Shown piece after piece: positions 11,664 to 23,071 of a stretch of DNA of 64,000 bases; position 1 is the stretch's first letter; each line of letters starts with the position of its first letter. The position numbers were made by a program, and so were the translations under genes. Origin of the DNA: Hofstenia miamia (taxonomy: Eukaryota; Xenacoelomorpha; Acoela). The DNA lies in the NCBI GenBank assembly GCA_004352715.1, contig SCFE01000046.1:2067781-2131780 (forward strand). The letters are read 5' to 3'. The notes beneath the pieces are model-generated. The model did not search any database. It was given only the letters and a program-made list of their open reading frames with translations, and was not told the DNA's origin.

Positions 11664-13064
11664 CCAGGTGGAGATGGAAACTGGTGATCATTTACAACCA
11701 AACCGGTCCGGTAACGGACAGATCTAGTCACCATTAATTTCACTTCACCAGTCGAAATCGGTCACTTTGAGCAGTGTCTCTGATCATACTGTTCAGCTTA
11801 ATTAGACTCAAGCTGCGAAAGCACGTTACAATTATCATAATTATATTCACTAGAGTATGATTGTAAATACAATATAATTTAAATAAAATGTCATTTATGT
11901 ACACTGCCCGGCTGTGCAAAAAAATCATTACATCATATTTGTAATTTACTAGAGTGGGTCAAGTAGTCTTTTTTGAATAAATACAAGTGCATAAAATAAT
12001 AGTGACATGTGAACATAACATTGAATGTCGATTCATTGGTATACATACTGTAAATAAGAGCTCTAATGATCTAAGTATCTAAGCAATAACACTATATTTA
12101 ACTGTAGCTCTCAATTTAAGTTTTACCATTATATATTGCAAATGAATCGTAATAGTAATGATATAGAAATTATAGAAACTGTTAGTAAACATGCATCTAA
12201 AGGCACGAATTGATAAGATCCCATAATTCATTATTAGATTATATTTCAGAGTAAACGCTGTACCTTTAAATGAATAACGAAATATTTAAGGTTAATCCGA
12301 TAACCTAAACGAGTATGCGCTCAGTACATGTTCCTTCAACTGTGAAAATATATTATGGAATGCAGAAAGACGGACCGAAAATTCAATGCGGATCACAAAC
12401 GATTAAAAAGGCATCTCAAGAAATTTGAATCATTTTAATTGCACACCACTAAGCGGAGGAAAACTAAATTGATTTGCTTCAAAATAAGTGTTGTGTGATA
12501 ATTCAATTTGCAAGTTCATTACATTCTTTACAACAAAGTGAAATAACGCGATTTAAACAAAAAGGCTTAGTCAGCAATAAATAATCGTAGATGGTTTTAT
12601 AGATTAATAGGTTTTGGTGTAAAACGTGTTTGAAATAGACACTTTCAATTTTTCTATTGAAAAATCGACGTCGGGAATAAATGTTTTGAAAATCGTAGCA
12701 AGTTCTTTAAGAGATCAACGACATAATATGCAATAGTGAAATGTCAGACAAAACCTTCCTGACAGGAATTGATCATAGATGCTTTTCTAGATGATAAAGA
12801 AACGTCAGAATTTATTATTACATTTTTTCACTAATGTATTAACATAGCAAATTTCATACACACGAAATTGAAATATTATTTCTCAGATTTTTAAATGAAC
12901 CTAGATTTCTTCCAATGGGAATTTAACCTATAAATACGATGAAACCAGTTAAAGCGGTCAAACCGATACGTTATAATGTGAAGGCCGGTATCCACATTGG
13001 TGTAATTTGTGTACCTTACCGGTCATGGTAGCCAATTAACAGTACAGCTTCCATCTCCAGGCAC
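11664..13064. mobile_element. TIR-bounded non-autonomous element with ACCGGT-type subterminal motifs
   Basis: Ends are inverted: tggagatggaaactggtg at about 11669 and, reverse complemented, tggagatggaagctgta at about 13059-13043. Just inside both ends are clusters of accggt/ccggta motifs (aaaccggtccggtaacgg on the left, ggccggtatcc and accttaccggtcatgg on the right), like the subterminal transposase sites of hAT elements. No clean target duplication was found and no reading frame inside. Confidence 0.4.
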
Positions 13065-13095
13065 AGGTTCATATGAATTATAAAAACGATACATT

Positions 13096-13420
13096 ACACG
13101 AAATATTTCTTACTACGACTTATTTTTGTCGCACGATGGCGTAAGTAAATTGATTTCGCGTGCAATCTTAATGCATGGCATAAAAATATTTTTAGCAATT
13201 ACTCTAAATTTTCCTGCATTTTTATACTACACGAAATCTTTCTGCATTTTGAAGCAATACACATTATAGTGCTGCCTTTCTTTAAAGGAAATGTTTGCTA
13301 GATTTTTGGGCAATTTGCATTTTATTCGCCTATATATTTTCTTGAGAAGTCATAGAAAAAAGTATTTTTAGTAATTTCTCTAAATCGGCCTGCATTTTTA
13401 TGCCATCACGAAATCAGAAG
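13096..13420. repeat. Dispersed repeat R1, copy 2
   Basis: Second copy of the repeat at 5735-6013, same orientation, with an extra internal copy of the aatt-tctctaaat...tgcattttta...catcacgaaatc unit. It begins about 30 bp beyond the TIR element and ends before (TA)n at about 13440-13462. Confidence 0.6.
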
Positions 13421-14132
13421 TCATAATAATTTTTTGTGATTATATATATATATATATATATATTTTGAAAAAATGCACCACCTACCCAAAAAAATTTCAA
13501 TAAATCATTGTAAATTGTTGTGTTTTCCAACAGAGAAAGGAATCGCAAAAAAACATTGACCTGTTTTTCACATCAAGATAATCATAAGAATCTATATTTC
13601 AATACCAAACTTTCAGGTAGAATTGGATTAATTTGATAGGCATCAAAAAATATTATTTCAGCAATTGTGAGCAAAATAAGCAAAAATTTAATGATTAAGC
13701 AATTTCTGTAACCTGATAATATAATTGAAAAAACAGATTTAAGATTCCCTTCTAGTTGCGGTACGGATTAAAATGCCTGGCTTATTTCTTCCAAGATTTG
13801 CTTCAAAAGTGTTCGTGTACTTTTTGACTAAGTCATTGACTATTCTATTTTACAAAATTCTAATTCCTGGAAGATGGTGCATGATGTACAGTTGCAAAGA
13901 AGTCGTGATAATCTTTCACTTTCAACTACCGACCTACTAATAGGCCATCACTGCGTTTATTAAGAGTAAATTTATTGATTGGCATAGCATAATTTATGAG
14001 AAATTTTAATTCAATTTATCACTCAACTAGATAAATTCTAATGAAAATCTGATATAAATTGTCCTTCTCTGATATTTACTGACGTTAGTGAAGATTTCGC
14101 CAAGGTTTCACTGTCTTGTTTACTACCCAATG

Positions 14133-15985
14133 AACAGTAAAACGTTTAGAGGACGTGTTATAACACGTGTGAACAGGCGGGGGACTAGAACCCCCAAGCC
14201 CCCCAACGCGGGGGGGGGTAGACTGACAATGAAAAATAAAAAAATTCTATATATAAATATTAAAAAATAAATAGATAATATATTTATTCTTTGACAAATT
14301 ATTCTCAAAGATGCAAAAGAAAGGTTTATTCACATTTATAATTCAGAGAAAGACCAATTGAATTCTTTAATAGACTTTCTAAGATATATAGTCAAGAAAA
14401 ATTTGCAGGAGGTATATCCAAATTTGTATATTGCATTGATAATCATTCTTAATTGTCCAATTTCAGTGGCAAGTGCTGAACGAAGCTTCAGTTTTCTGAA
14501 ACTAATAAAAAAATTAGCCGCTCCACTATGTCTTATGAACGTTTATTCTCATTAGCAATGTTGTCAATTGAGAGTCAGTACGCTCATAATCTATATTATG
14601 AAGAACTTATTACAGTTTTTGCTGAATCAAATGTTCGTCATAAAAATTTTGTATACATTTTGTATGAAAATTACATGTTTTGTTTTGTAACCTTTTATTT
14701 TTTAATAACTTTTATTCTGGAGAAAATATAGAAATTAACGGAAATGAAATACAACGATATAGTAGAAAACAAATCAAAAGCAAAAATTAATTAAAATCTA
14801 AAGTTAATGACGTAATAAAAAAGTCGTCTAAATTTTTTTTGGTAACCGCCCTCACAACCCCAGGCACGGCCCTGCGTGTGAAATGGTTAAAAAATCCCTT
14901 AGGAAAACGTCTAAAAGACATTTAGAAATGGCATCTATGTCAAGAGTAGAAACGTTTAGAAATGGTTTAAGACGTTTATAAGACGTCTAGAATACGCCTA
15001 GAAGTCGTTTAGGAGACGTTTAGTAGATGTCTAGAAATTGCTTAAAACTGTTTAGAGGACGTTTACAAAGCATTATTAGACTTTGTTTATAGAACCATTA
15101 AGATTGGTTAATCACATTATTATTGCTAAACTATTATTTCTATTATTTAAAGTATCCATCAGCCACTATAAGCAGACAGAACTGCATTACACAGCATAGA
15201 AATTGCTGTCTACAGCTAACTACTGAGCCGCAGAAAAAAAATCATTTACAAACATAAAGATGTTGGCATTGGCATTTCATTGCAGTGAAAATCATAATTT
15301 TATAATTATGAAATAATCGTTCTTTGTACTAAATGTTCTAGTTTGCATGCCTCAACAATGTGCCAATAATTTTGATCACTACAAATTTAAATCCAATATT
15401 CTTATTCTAAATATATTTAAAAATATTGTTCAACGCACCGTGAAAAAATATACTGTCAATTAGTTTTGGTGAGGTTAAGACCGGTTAAGCTGCAGGAGCA
15501 GATTAATCAAGTTAAAATCCAGTTAAAAATTCTATTTTTGATTTTTAAAATACAGTTGATTGCGATGATTTCAGAATTACGAAACAATAGAAATAGTGGG
15601 AAAGGGTTGAACAATTCCTATTTTTGTAATTCTCGTCGATTAATTTTTTGCTTGTTTTCAAGCAACCCTCACTAAGTTCTGAAATTTTACAAAAAATTAT
15701 ATTAAATATTTTAAGAGAGTCCCTGATCTGGCCCTTTAGAAAATCCGACCAAAATACAACAAACATTTGGCAATTGTTTAGAAAACTCTTAGAAATTGCC
15801 TAGAAATATTATAAATTTAAAAAAACGTTTAGAAGGCACCTAGAAGACGTTTAGAAGACGTCTAGAAGGCGTTTAGATGACGTTTTACAACGTTATTTTG
15901 TGGAAACCAGATGGCATTCAGCAACGTTTAGAAATGGAGTTTCATAACACATTTAGAAGACGTATTTTAAGGCAACTTACACATG
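14133..15985. repeat. GTTTAGAAATGG / GACGTTTAGAAG minisatellite region, locus 1
   Basis: Degenerate short units of the form acgtttagaagacg and gtttagaaatgg occur in three blocks: 14133-14165, 14883-15066 and 15780-15985. The first two are one block split by the hAT element at 14174-14874. A longer unit containing agatggcattcagcaacg is seen near 15910. The same units occur in the opposite orientation at 46090-46500. The stretch 15070-15780 between blocks has no recognisable content. Confidence 0.7.
14174..14874 (+). mobile_element. hAT element remnant with transposase C-terminus
   Basis: 701 bp flanked by a perfect 8-bp duplication cgtgtgaa (14166-14173 and 14875-14882). Ends start CAGGCGGGGG on the left and CAGGGCCGTGCC (reverse complement) on the right. 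Inside, 14358-14515 encodes the hAT C-terminal dimerisation motif ILNCPISVASAERSFSFLKL; after a frameshift near 14515 the match continues as SRSTMSYERLFSLAMLSIE. The catalytic region is missing, so this is an internally deleted, dead copy. It sits inside the minisatellite and inside the UGT intron. Confidence 0.85.
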
Positions 15986-16141
15986 TTATGCCATTATAAG
16001 ATGCATATAAAATATTTTAGTTTTTATTGAGTAGACCCATTTCAAATACCTTGCTATTGGTGGTAAATTCCTATTACTTCTATAATCTTATCTCTGTAAT
16101 TGCCTGAAATAAACCACTTTCTGCTCTTCATCACTCTTTCA

Positions 16142-16516
16142 GACATCGCAAATAGAGCTCCATTTATTAATATGTTACCGGATCGTTGCATCTTATTTTT
16201 TGCTGACGATGTAAATGTATTTGGCGTATATTACCGGTATCTTTAAAAGGATATTAAAATTTAATCTAGTATTCCTCAATCTATTTTATCAGCTGACCCT
16301 ATTTTAATAACTCAACATCTGCGTCAGTAAAAAATGCAAGAATTGAAATTTCTTCGAGTTCCCAAATTAAAAGTGACAATAATTCATGCAATGCAATTTT
16401 TTTTATCTATGAAATGCAACATTCCAACTACTGTAAAGGCTTCACTGTATAAAACACTAATTCTACCCAATCCTTGCCATTTCCTTTCTATTTGGTATAC
16501 AGATATCATACGAGAG
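16142..16516 (+). pseudogene. Non-LTR retrotransposon (LINE) reverse transcriptase fragment
   Basis: A single frame with three stops. It reads INMLPDRCILFFADDVNVFG near its start, where FADD is the catalytic motif of the reverse transcriptase palm in CR1/Jockey-like LINEs. Further on VKASLYKTLILP...SIWYTDIIRE matches the thumb/connection region of the same families (xLYKSLVxPxLxYxxxxWxP). The 5' part and endonuclease are absent. LINE copies are usually 5'-truncated, so this is an ordinary dead insertion in the UGT intron. Confidence 0.7.
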
Positions 16517-16882
16517 TAGAAAGTTTTCCCTTCATTCCTATTTCACTCGATGTTCATTATCTATTTAAGCTTCCTAAATAATACAAATATTGGCTTTTAT
16601 AACATGAATATTTCATCATATTTACAGCCTCACATTACATCTTGCCTGAATTCCAATTCAAGAAATGTATTCAGATGTCATTAATTGAATAAATGGATAA
16701 CTATAAACAATATGTTAATATCAATCTCAAATTACTTTTTCTAAATATAGTAATATTGATGTTTGTTCTGCTAAAGAATATTTACTTAACACTTATTAAG
16801 AAATATCATATTTTATATTTTTGTTCAATATTTGTTATCTGTCTATGCAATATTCGTCGATCATTATTGTGTACTACTAATG

Positions 16883-16886
<4 letters not shown>

Positions 16887-16944
<58 letters not shown>

Positions 16945-16947
16945 TAC
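16887..16947. repeat. (TA)n microsatellite
   Basis: About 60 bases of nearly pure TA with one tg interruption. Similar shorter tracts are spread throughout the window. Confidence 0.95.
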
Positions 16948-18384
16948 ATTTATTATTTCTCTTTGTATATGTCTATTTTGTGCAATAAACGTTTATTAGT
17001 GATAGTTTAGTGTAACTATAATAAAATCAATAATTTCAATTGTAAGGAATTCGGTGTTTAACAGGCATACAAAATACACATTTTTAGAGGAATACAGGAA
17101 GTTTTTTAGGAGGATTAATTGTTGTTCTACGGATTTCATTATTACAGAACAGTGATTTTAATATATGAACACTGCACATATTATTTGTCCATGACTCTTA
17201 CTAAGCATCGAATGAAAAACATTCAATAGAACATATTTATATTGATGGGGTAGAGTTTTCTTTGAAAATTTCGGAAATTATGTCTAAGTGGTGAAATATT
17301 TGACTTTCTATTACTCAATTTTTTAGCTATGTTGCCAATAATTGGGCCAAAAAATACTAAAAAAATGTCAAAAATCTACCATTACATTGAAACAAAATAA
17401 TAAGAATATGATTAGAAGGGCTGATTGATTGGGTAATAGGGTACAAAATTGGCCCAGTTCAATTAGTTGTATCAACTCGAACCTCGACATATTCTATAAA
17501 GGTTGTTAAAAAATGCCTCAATAATGCATAATTTGTCATTTCATCATGCTAACCCCAAAATAAACAATTTCAAGCTAAGACACATGATTTCGCAATAAAT
17601 ATTAAGTTAATGCTCCAGAGATTATTTTAAAATCCACAGTATTTCTTCAGAAAAATAATATATGCTATTCACCGTTCAAATCCAAAAATACAGGCTAGAG
17701 AAATGTTTTCTTATTTATTTCGTTTCATATTCAACTCCCCGTTGGATTACATTTTAGTTGAAATTGAATAACTATATGGTTGAATAGAGCACAAATTGCC
17801 CCAAAATCTAACAAATATTTCAATTAAAGAAAAGCATGTACTACAAATGCTAATTTCTCAGCATACAAAAGGATTTTGAAAAATACATAACAAAATCACT
17901 TAAGAATAGTTGAATCAAATATTTAGTGTAATGCTCGGGATGATCAGAATTCGATAGATTCTTAAAAATCGATAGAACTAATATGTTTTCAACTTTTTCA
18001 AACACACCGTAATCTTTAACAAATATATTCATGACCACATTGCCGAGCATTCACAAATAGCGGTATCAATTACAAAAATGTTTGAAATGTGGACAAACTC
18101 GACATAATCTCTGAACACACACAGGGCAGAATAGGCTTAATAATCTATAATTCGTTATAATTGGAACTTCCAAAGGATGCGCCAAGCAGCCATTACAATG
18201 CTTAAGCGTTATTAAGATGAGTGATTGCAAACATTTTTATTTCGGTTTCTGATGAGTATTTGGCAAAAAATATTAACAATCTTGATATACGTAGTTTCAA
18301 TATAAAGAAGTTTGATGTATCCCGGTAATTAATATTATAATAGAATTTGTCAAAAAAAAATTAGTAAAAGTAAGAAATACTAAC

Positions 18385-19356
18385 ATGTACTGGAGGAAAT
18401 GCATCTTTTTCTAGTAATGACCACAGTATTCTAAAGTCGGATTGCGCCTCAAAAGCTTCAGCAAACATTTCTATTAATGACTGCTCGATGTACGTACTTG
18501 TTCCCAATGCCATGTATAGTACGGGGACATCCGAATTACTCAACCACTTGCTCACATCAGAATCTAGGGGATCATTGCTCTTAACGCTTGAGGTTAATGA
18601 AATTCTATAAAAATCATTAACTTCACCATGGGCTACAAATGGCTCATAGAAAGGTGTGATCGTTGGGTAACTCCTAATCAAGTGAAGCATATTTCCAAAT
18701 TTTGGAAGCAACATTTCTTGTCTACGATTGTTGAGCATATTGAATGAAAAAAAGAAGTTCATCCACAAATTTAAACAAGTCCACTGAACTTTTACCAAAC
18801 TCTCATGAATGATGCTCTTTTCGTTGATCCAATCGTTAATCCAACCTGGTAGCATGAAAACAAACTTTTGCATATTCGCTTTAGAAGCAAATTTAATGCC
18901 GTTCCCATAAAAACTTACAAATGGGATATTATAGTAATCTGCTATGGCACTACTAAATATTCCTGCAAGAGGAGATACGATAAGATCAGGTCTGTGAATA
19001 CCATTATCTTGGTTTAGCCATGTTTCTAATTCTTGAAACATAACTTCCGTATTATTTTCTATAAAAGCAAGTGCATGGTATGCTTGTGTGATGTAGTTAC
19101 TACTAGTCAAAATTTGTTTAATATCAATGACATTCCACCGCTTTTCTTGATAAAGTTGTGCACCAGTATCTAAAAATCGAGATTTACATTCTTTAGACGT
19201 AACATATGTAACTTTGTGACCTTTGTTAACTAATAGCCTAGAAAAAGATGAAGTTGCATATAAGTGTGATGAGCAACCAGCCACAATTGCAACATGATAT
19301 CCACCAGCATGCTGTAAACTAATTGACAAAAGGAAAACTATGTACAGAAAAAACAT
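18385..19356 (-). CDS. UDP-glycosyltransferase, first exon (acceptor-binding domain)
   Basis: Encodes the N-terminal 324 residues of a family-1 UDP-glycosyltransferase. Residues 1-18 are a signal peptide (MFFLYIVFLLSIS). H31 in AGCSSHLYA lies where the catalytic base His of UGTs sits. HRPDLIVSPLAGIF (about 121-134) is the region of the partner Asp, and VPVLYMALGTSTY (about 287-299) opens the donor domain, as in animal UGTs. The open frame runs to a stop at 18361, but coding is proposed to stop at the donor cat|gttagt (GT at 18384-18383), since the homology continues directly in the exon at 10447-10983 (FPPVH joined to KTKDQILVKSF). Together they give about 503 residues. No lesions, so the gene looks functional. 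Substrate is not predictable. Confidence 0.85.
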
Positions 19357-21200
19357 CTAGCTTACTTGAAAGTGCGTTGCATTTATTAGAGTTTTTGTTT
19401 ATCAAAGTATAATGTTTGCATAAGTCCTTGTGAGCTGAACTATTTGCATTATAGTGCAATCCACCAAATAATTAATAGTTTTTAGTTTGATTGCTGACAT
19501 AATCATTGAAGATTGGATCCGTTCTTGGAAGTTACTTTAAGTTAAATTTTTGCAAATCTTATTTCGAATATTAAATAAGAATAGAAAAAACTGTGTTATG
19601 AAAAATCATCTCATTGAAAATAACTTGAGAAAAATTCATAGCTTATTTTATCTCTAAAATGGAATTGTTCTCAATGAAAGATGATGCTGTAGAATTTGAA
19701 TTATACAAGTCAGAATTAATTTTTCAGCAATTATATGGCCCGGGTGTTGAGAACCCATCAAATCGGAGAATTATCACTAAAGTATCAGTAACACGGATTC
19801 CATATCCCAAAGCCTGTTTATACCTGAAGTACTGAATGATTATCATGAATAATATCTTCCAATATGCCCAAGAAAATTGAGCTCAAAACACGATAATGAA
19901 TTGATTTCTAATAAGGTGTTCTCTAGAACGTTATTCTCACAATAATATTTAATGAAGTTAAATATTTCCAACTCTTTCTCAATATAATAAGTAAAGGCTA
20001 TCCTAAATATATATATATAATGTTAAATTTATAGTAAAATATATAAGAATGAGTGATATTTTGATAACACAGTTTAGTCCTTCAAAAAATATTCTGGATA
20101 CACCTCTGTATGCGGAGAACTAAAAAACTTACAAAAATATTTTGCAATTCAACATTTAATGCTGAACTTAATTCATTATTTTTGCTACTACTCTCTTCTG
20201 AAGGAAAAATATAGTACTTGCTCAAATTCTGAATTTGGAACCTGTATAATTCTAACATCTTTCCGTCATTTTAGGACATTGAGAAGAAATCAATGTGATT
20301 TTAACTATTTATTCTAAGCTAATTATTTATATTCAAACCATATGACTATTATTTTTTTCGTAAACGAACTAAAGAGCGATTTCCAAAAGATTTTCTCATA
20401 TTTTAATTTAAATTATTGGAATACTTATCATGGTGTTAAACATTGATATAATAATTTTTATAGCAAATATTCCTTTTGATGGACTTTCCATTGAATTTCC
20501 AAAACGCTAAAGAAAGCTTACTTAAGTACATGTATATTATTTGAATTAGTTTACAAGAAAGCTGTTAACAATTTTAAAAGTAAACATTAGGTCTTGTGCT
20601 GATTAAATACATCTTATTTAACGTAATCGTAAGAAATGTAAGAATTGTGCGCAATTATATTTGAAAAATTTTACGAATATATTATTTCCATTAGCTATAC
20701 CCATAAATTACTTTAATCAATTAATAGTAAAAGAATTTGAAAAACAATTAATAGAATAGTAATGTATTTGACTGCTAAAGATTTTCGGTCAAAGTTGGTT
20801 ACACTAGCAAAAATTTCAATTACAAATCTATTAATGCCTTTAAATCTACCATACTTATAGATGTTTAAATTATAATTCATAATTGCCAAAATTTTGAGCG
20901 AATTGTTATGGAATATAAACAAGCTTATTTCATATTTAATCAATGTTGCTCTAGTTTGAAATTAGGATGTTGACTGACATGCAAATGCATAAATGCAATT
21001 GGTTGGCAGTTGATTGTTGTTGTTGTTGTTTAGACCATGACTTGTTGGTCTTGGGTCTCTTTGTATACACTTAAATGTATACTGTGGAGGCAGTTTCATC
21101 AACTGCTGTTATAAATAAATAACTGACGAAATTTTAATGCTCTGCATAAATGTATGAGTGTAATTATTTAATACATTTGATATACTCTAAAAATTCACTT
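19357..21200. other. Upstream of UGT; no gene recognised
   Basis: Should contain the UGT promoter, but no motif stands out. Short open stretches (for example 20713-20943 minus) show no familiar domain. Near 21017-21060 a (GTT)n run is followed by tagaccatgacttgttggtc; its origin is unclear. Confidence 0.4.
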
Positions 21201-21408
21201 AGCCAAATATTTGGCAAATTCTTGGAATGTTTGCAAATTATTTGGCAAATTTGCCAAATATTTGGCAAATATTTAGAAAGTTTGCATAAAATTTGGAAAA
21301 TTTGCCAAATGTTTGGCAAATATTTGCCAAATATTTGGAATCGATTTGCAAATCCTTTCCAAATATTTGGCAAAAATTTGGCAATTTTTTGCCAAATTTT
21401 CCAAATTT
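21201..21408. repeat. Self-complementary TTTGGCAAA repeat patch
   Basis: About 200 bases made of degenerate atttggcaaa / tttgccaaat units. Because the unit is its own inverted complement, both strands read as similar low-complexity peptides (repeats of PNIWQIF). Those frames are products of the repeat and not genes. Confidence 0.85.
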
Positions 21409-21675
21409 ATTTACAAGGCAATAACAAATTTTGATAGATAACTGACTTTAAAAAAACCCTTGAAAAATTGTAAAAATCGAACAATAAACTGTTCTGAGTA
21501 GTTCGCACGCATTTAATAGCAGCCAAGTCAAAACATTAACCAAATGTGGTCATTCCATTGTATAATTCAGACAAATTTTGTTTATATTAAAGGATTGTGT
21601 TACTTTTCTTCAAAAAATTATTTATATTTTAATAAATTTGGAGTATTTTGTACATTGAAGTATTTTTTTAAAATC

Positions 21676-21776
21676 TTATTTCCATAAATTTTCATTAAAT
21701 TTCCATTCCATAAAATGATTTCCATTTCCATAATATGAAAGTGGAATGGAAATTTCCATTTCTATATGCAACTCTG
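21676..21776. repeat. Dispersed repeat R2, copy 1 (probable hAT-type end)
   Basis: ttccattccataaaatgatttcca...tggaatggaaatttccattt...atgcaactctg, closely matched at 28300-28382. The motif ttccat/atggaa is repeated in both orientations, and the end, reverse complemented, starts cagagttgca, like an hAT terminus. A matching opposite end was not found. Confidence 0.5.
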
Positions 21777-22976
21777 CTGGTACTCAATGTCACTCTCTAA
21801 TAATGTTGCAAACACTGGCACCAAATCTGGGGCTAGGGGTCTCAAGCCTTCCTGTTTTTTAATATAATCGTCTTTGTATAATATTGTAAACTAATTGTTA
21901 CAGAATTATTACAATTTATCCTTAAAAAATCTTCCTGATTAATATGTTAGCAATTCACAATGAGATTTCACAGCAATAACTCACTGGGATTCTTTATAAT
22001 AGAGTGCTAGTTAATTAACCATGCTGTAAAGAGAATCTTTATTGCAGATTTCACAGCAAAAATTACTTTACAAAACTACGTCCTATTAGTTACTTATATA
22101 AGAAACCGGTTGTTCCTTAGCTTTTAGATGATATATTTTACAAATTATTGAATTTTAACATGCTGCTAGCAACTCAAATAATATACATTTAAAAATCATG
22201 TTAAGTATCTAAAATGAGCTAGATTAAAGATAAGCATTAGTAACTGGAAAATTTTAACCAGTTAAGACAAAGATGGAATCGAATCCAAAGATAGATCCGA
22301 TCCGATTCGAATTTTAAATGAATTTTAGTTTTCCATCCAAAACGGATCTAAATTTAAGTGCTTCTGCAATGTCTTGAGATCAAAACACTGTTCTCCCAGC
22401 CTATTAGGAAATTTGCAAATTGTTGGTTAATGTGACTCATGAACTGGTGAAAATTTCAAAAAAATTGCATTGCAGTACATTGTGTACTTGAAAACTTTCT
22501 TTGATGGAAATTCAGATTTCTTAGAATTCACAAAAATTATCTCCATAATTAAAACTCAGATAATCATGATTTCTAATTCCCATGGGTTATCAGCTAAATT
22601 GAAATATTTATTTTTCAGAGATATACTGTCCAAATCCAATTGAGGAGCACCCTTCACGAAGACAGAAATTATGGAGCCAACAACTGCTCACAACAGTGTT
22701 AGAACCGGGCTAGGTTTTAAAATTGTCGGCTTTTACGGAAAACAAAAAAATGAAGTGGGCCCAGGCCGGCCCTTAGTATGAAACTTCTGCATAATGGGTC
22801 TAGAACTGTTCAAAAATTGTATTATTAAATATACACTTTTCTCTTACATTACAAAATTCTGGCAACTACTATATTCAATTATACATCAAAACGTAAATCC
22901 ATGACTACAAGAATCGCAATTATCTCAAAAATTGACTTAGTAATAGCAAACGCCATTTAATTTCATTTATTTACAG

Positions 22977-23071
22977 AAAATCGTATTATGGCTTTGGATA
23001 TACGGACAGGACGGGCTTTTGCCAAAATTATGCCACGTTAATGGGACCGTGATAGTTTGTGGTTTTAGAAC
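22977..23071 (+). other. Exon-like segment with AG and GTAAGT borders
   Basis: 95 bases between tttatttacag and gtaagtg, both strong splice signals. One frame is fully open (KIVLWLWIYGQ...). Another reads RIMALDIRTGRAFAKIMPR before a stop and looks more protein-like. I recognise neither. It could be an exon of an unseen gene or a transposon relic. Confidence 0.25.

Larger units (their letters stand above)
10984..18384 (-). other. Proposed 7.4 kb intron of the UGT gene
   Basis: Bounded on the minus strand by GTTAGT at 18384-18379 and ...ttatttag at 10984. It holds a TIR element (11664-13064), R1 copy 2, a minisatellite with an hAT insertion (14133-15985), a LINE fragment (16142-16516) and a long (TA)n tract (16887-16947). 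No other exon is needed: the two coding exons join in frame to about 503 residues, a normal UGT length. The stretches 10984-11663 and 16950-18384 show nothing recognisable. Confidence 0.6.

Noticed and set aside
16693-17010. 105-residue frame with a long Ile-Tyr repeat (likewise 4974-5198, 48796-48978, 57577-57765)
   Set aside because: The Ile-Tyr repeat is translated (TA)n; the remainder is AT-rich and low in complexity.
21150-21434. Open frames on both strands with repeated PNIWQIF-like words
   Set aside because: They are translations of the palindromic TTTGGCAAA repeat.
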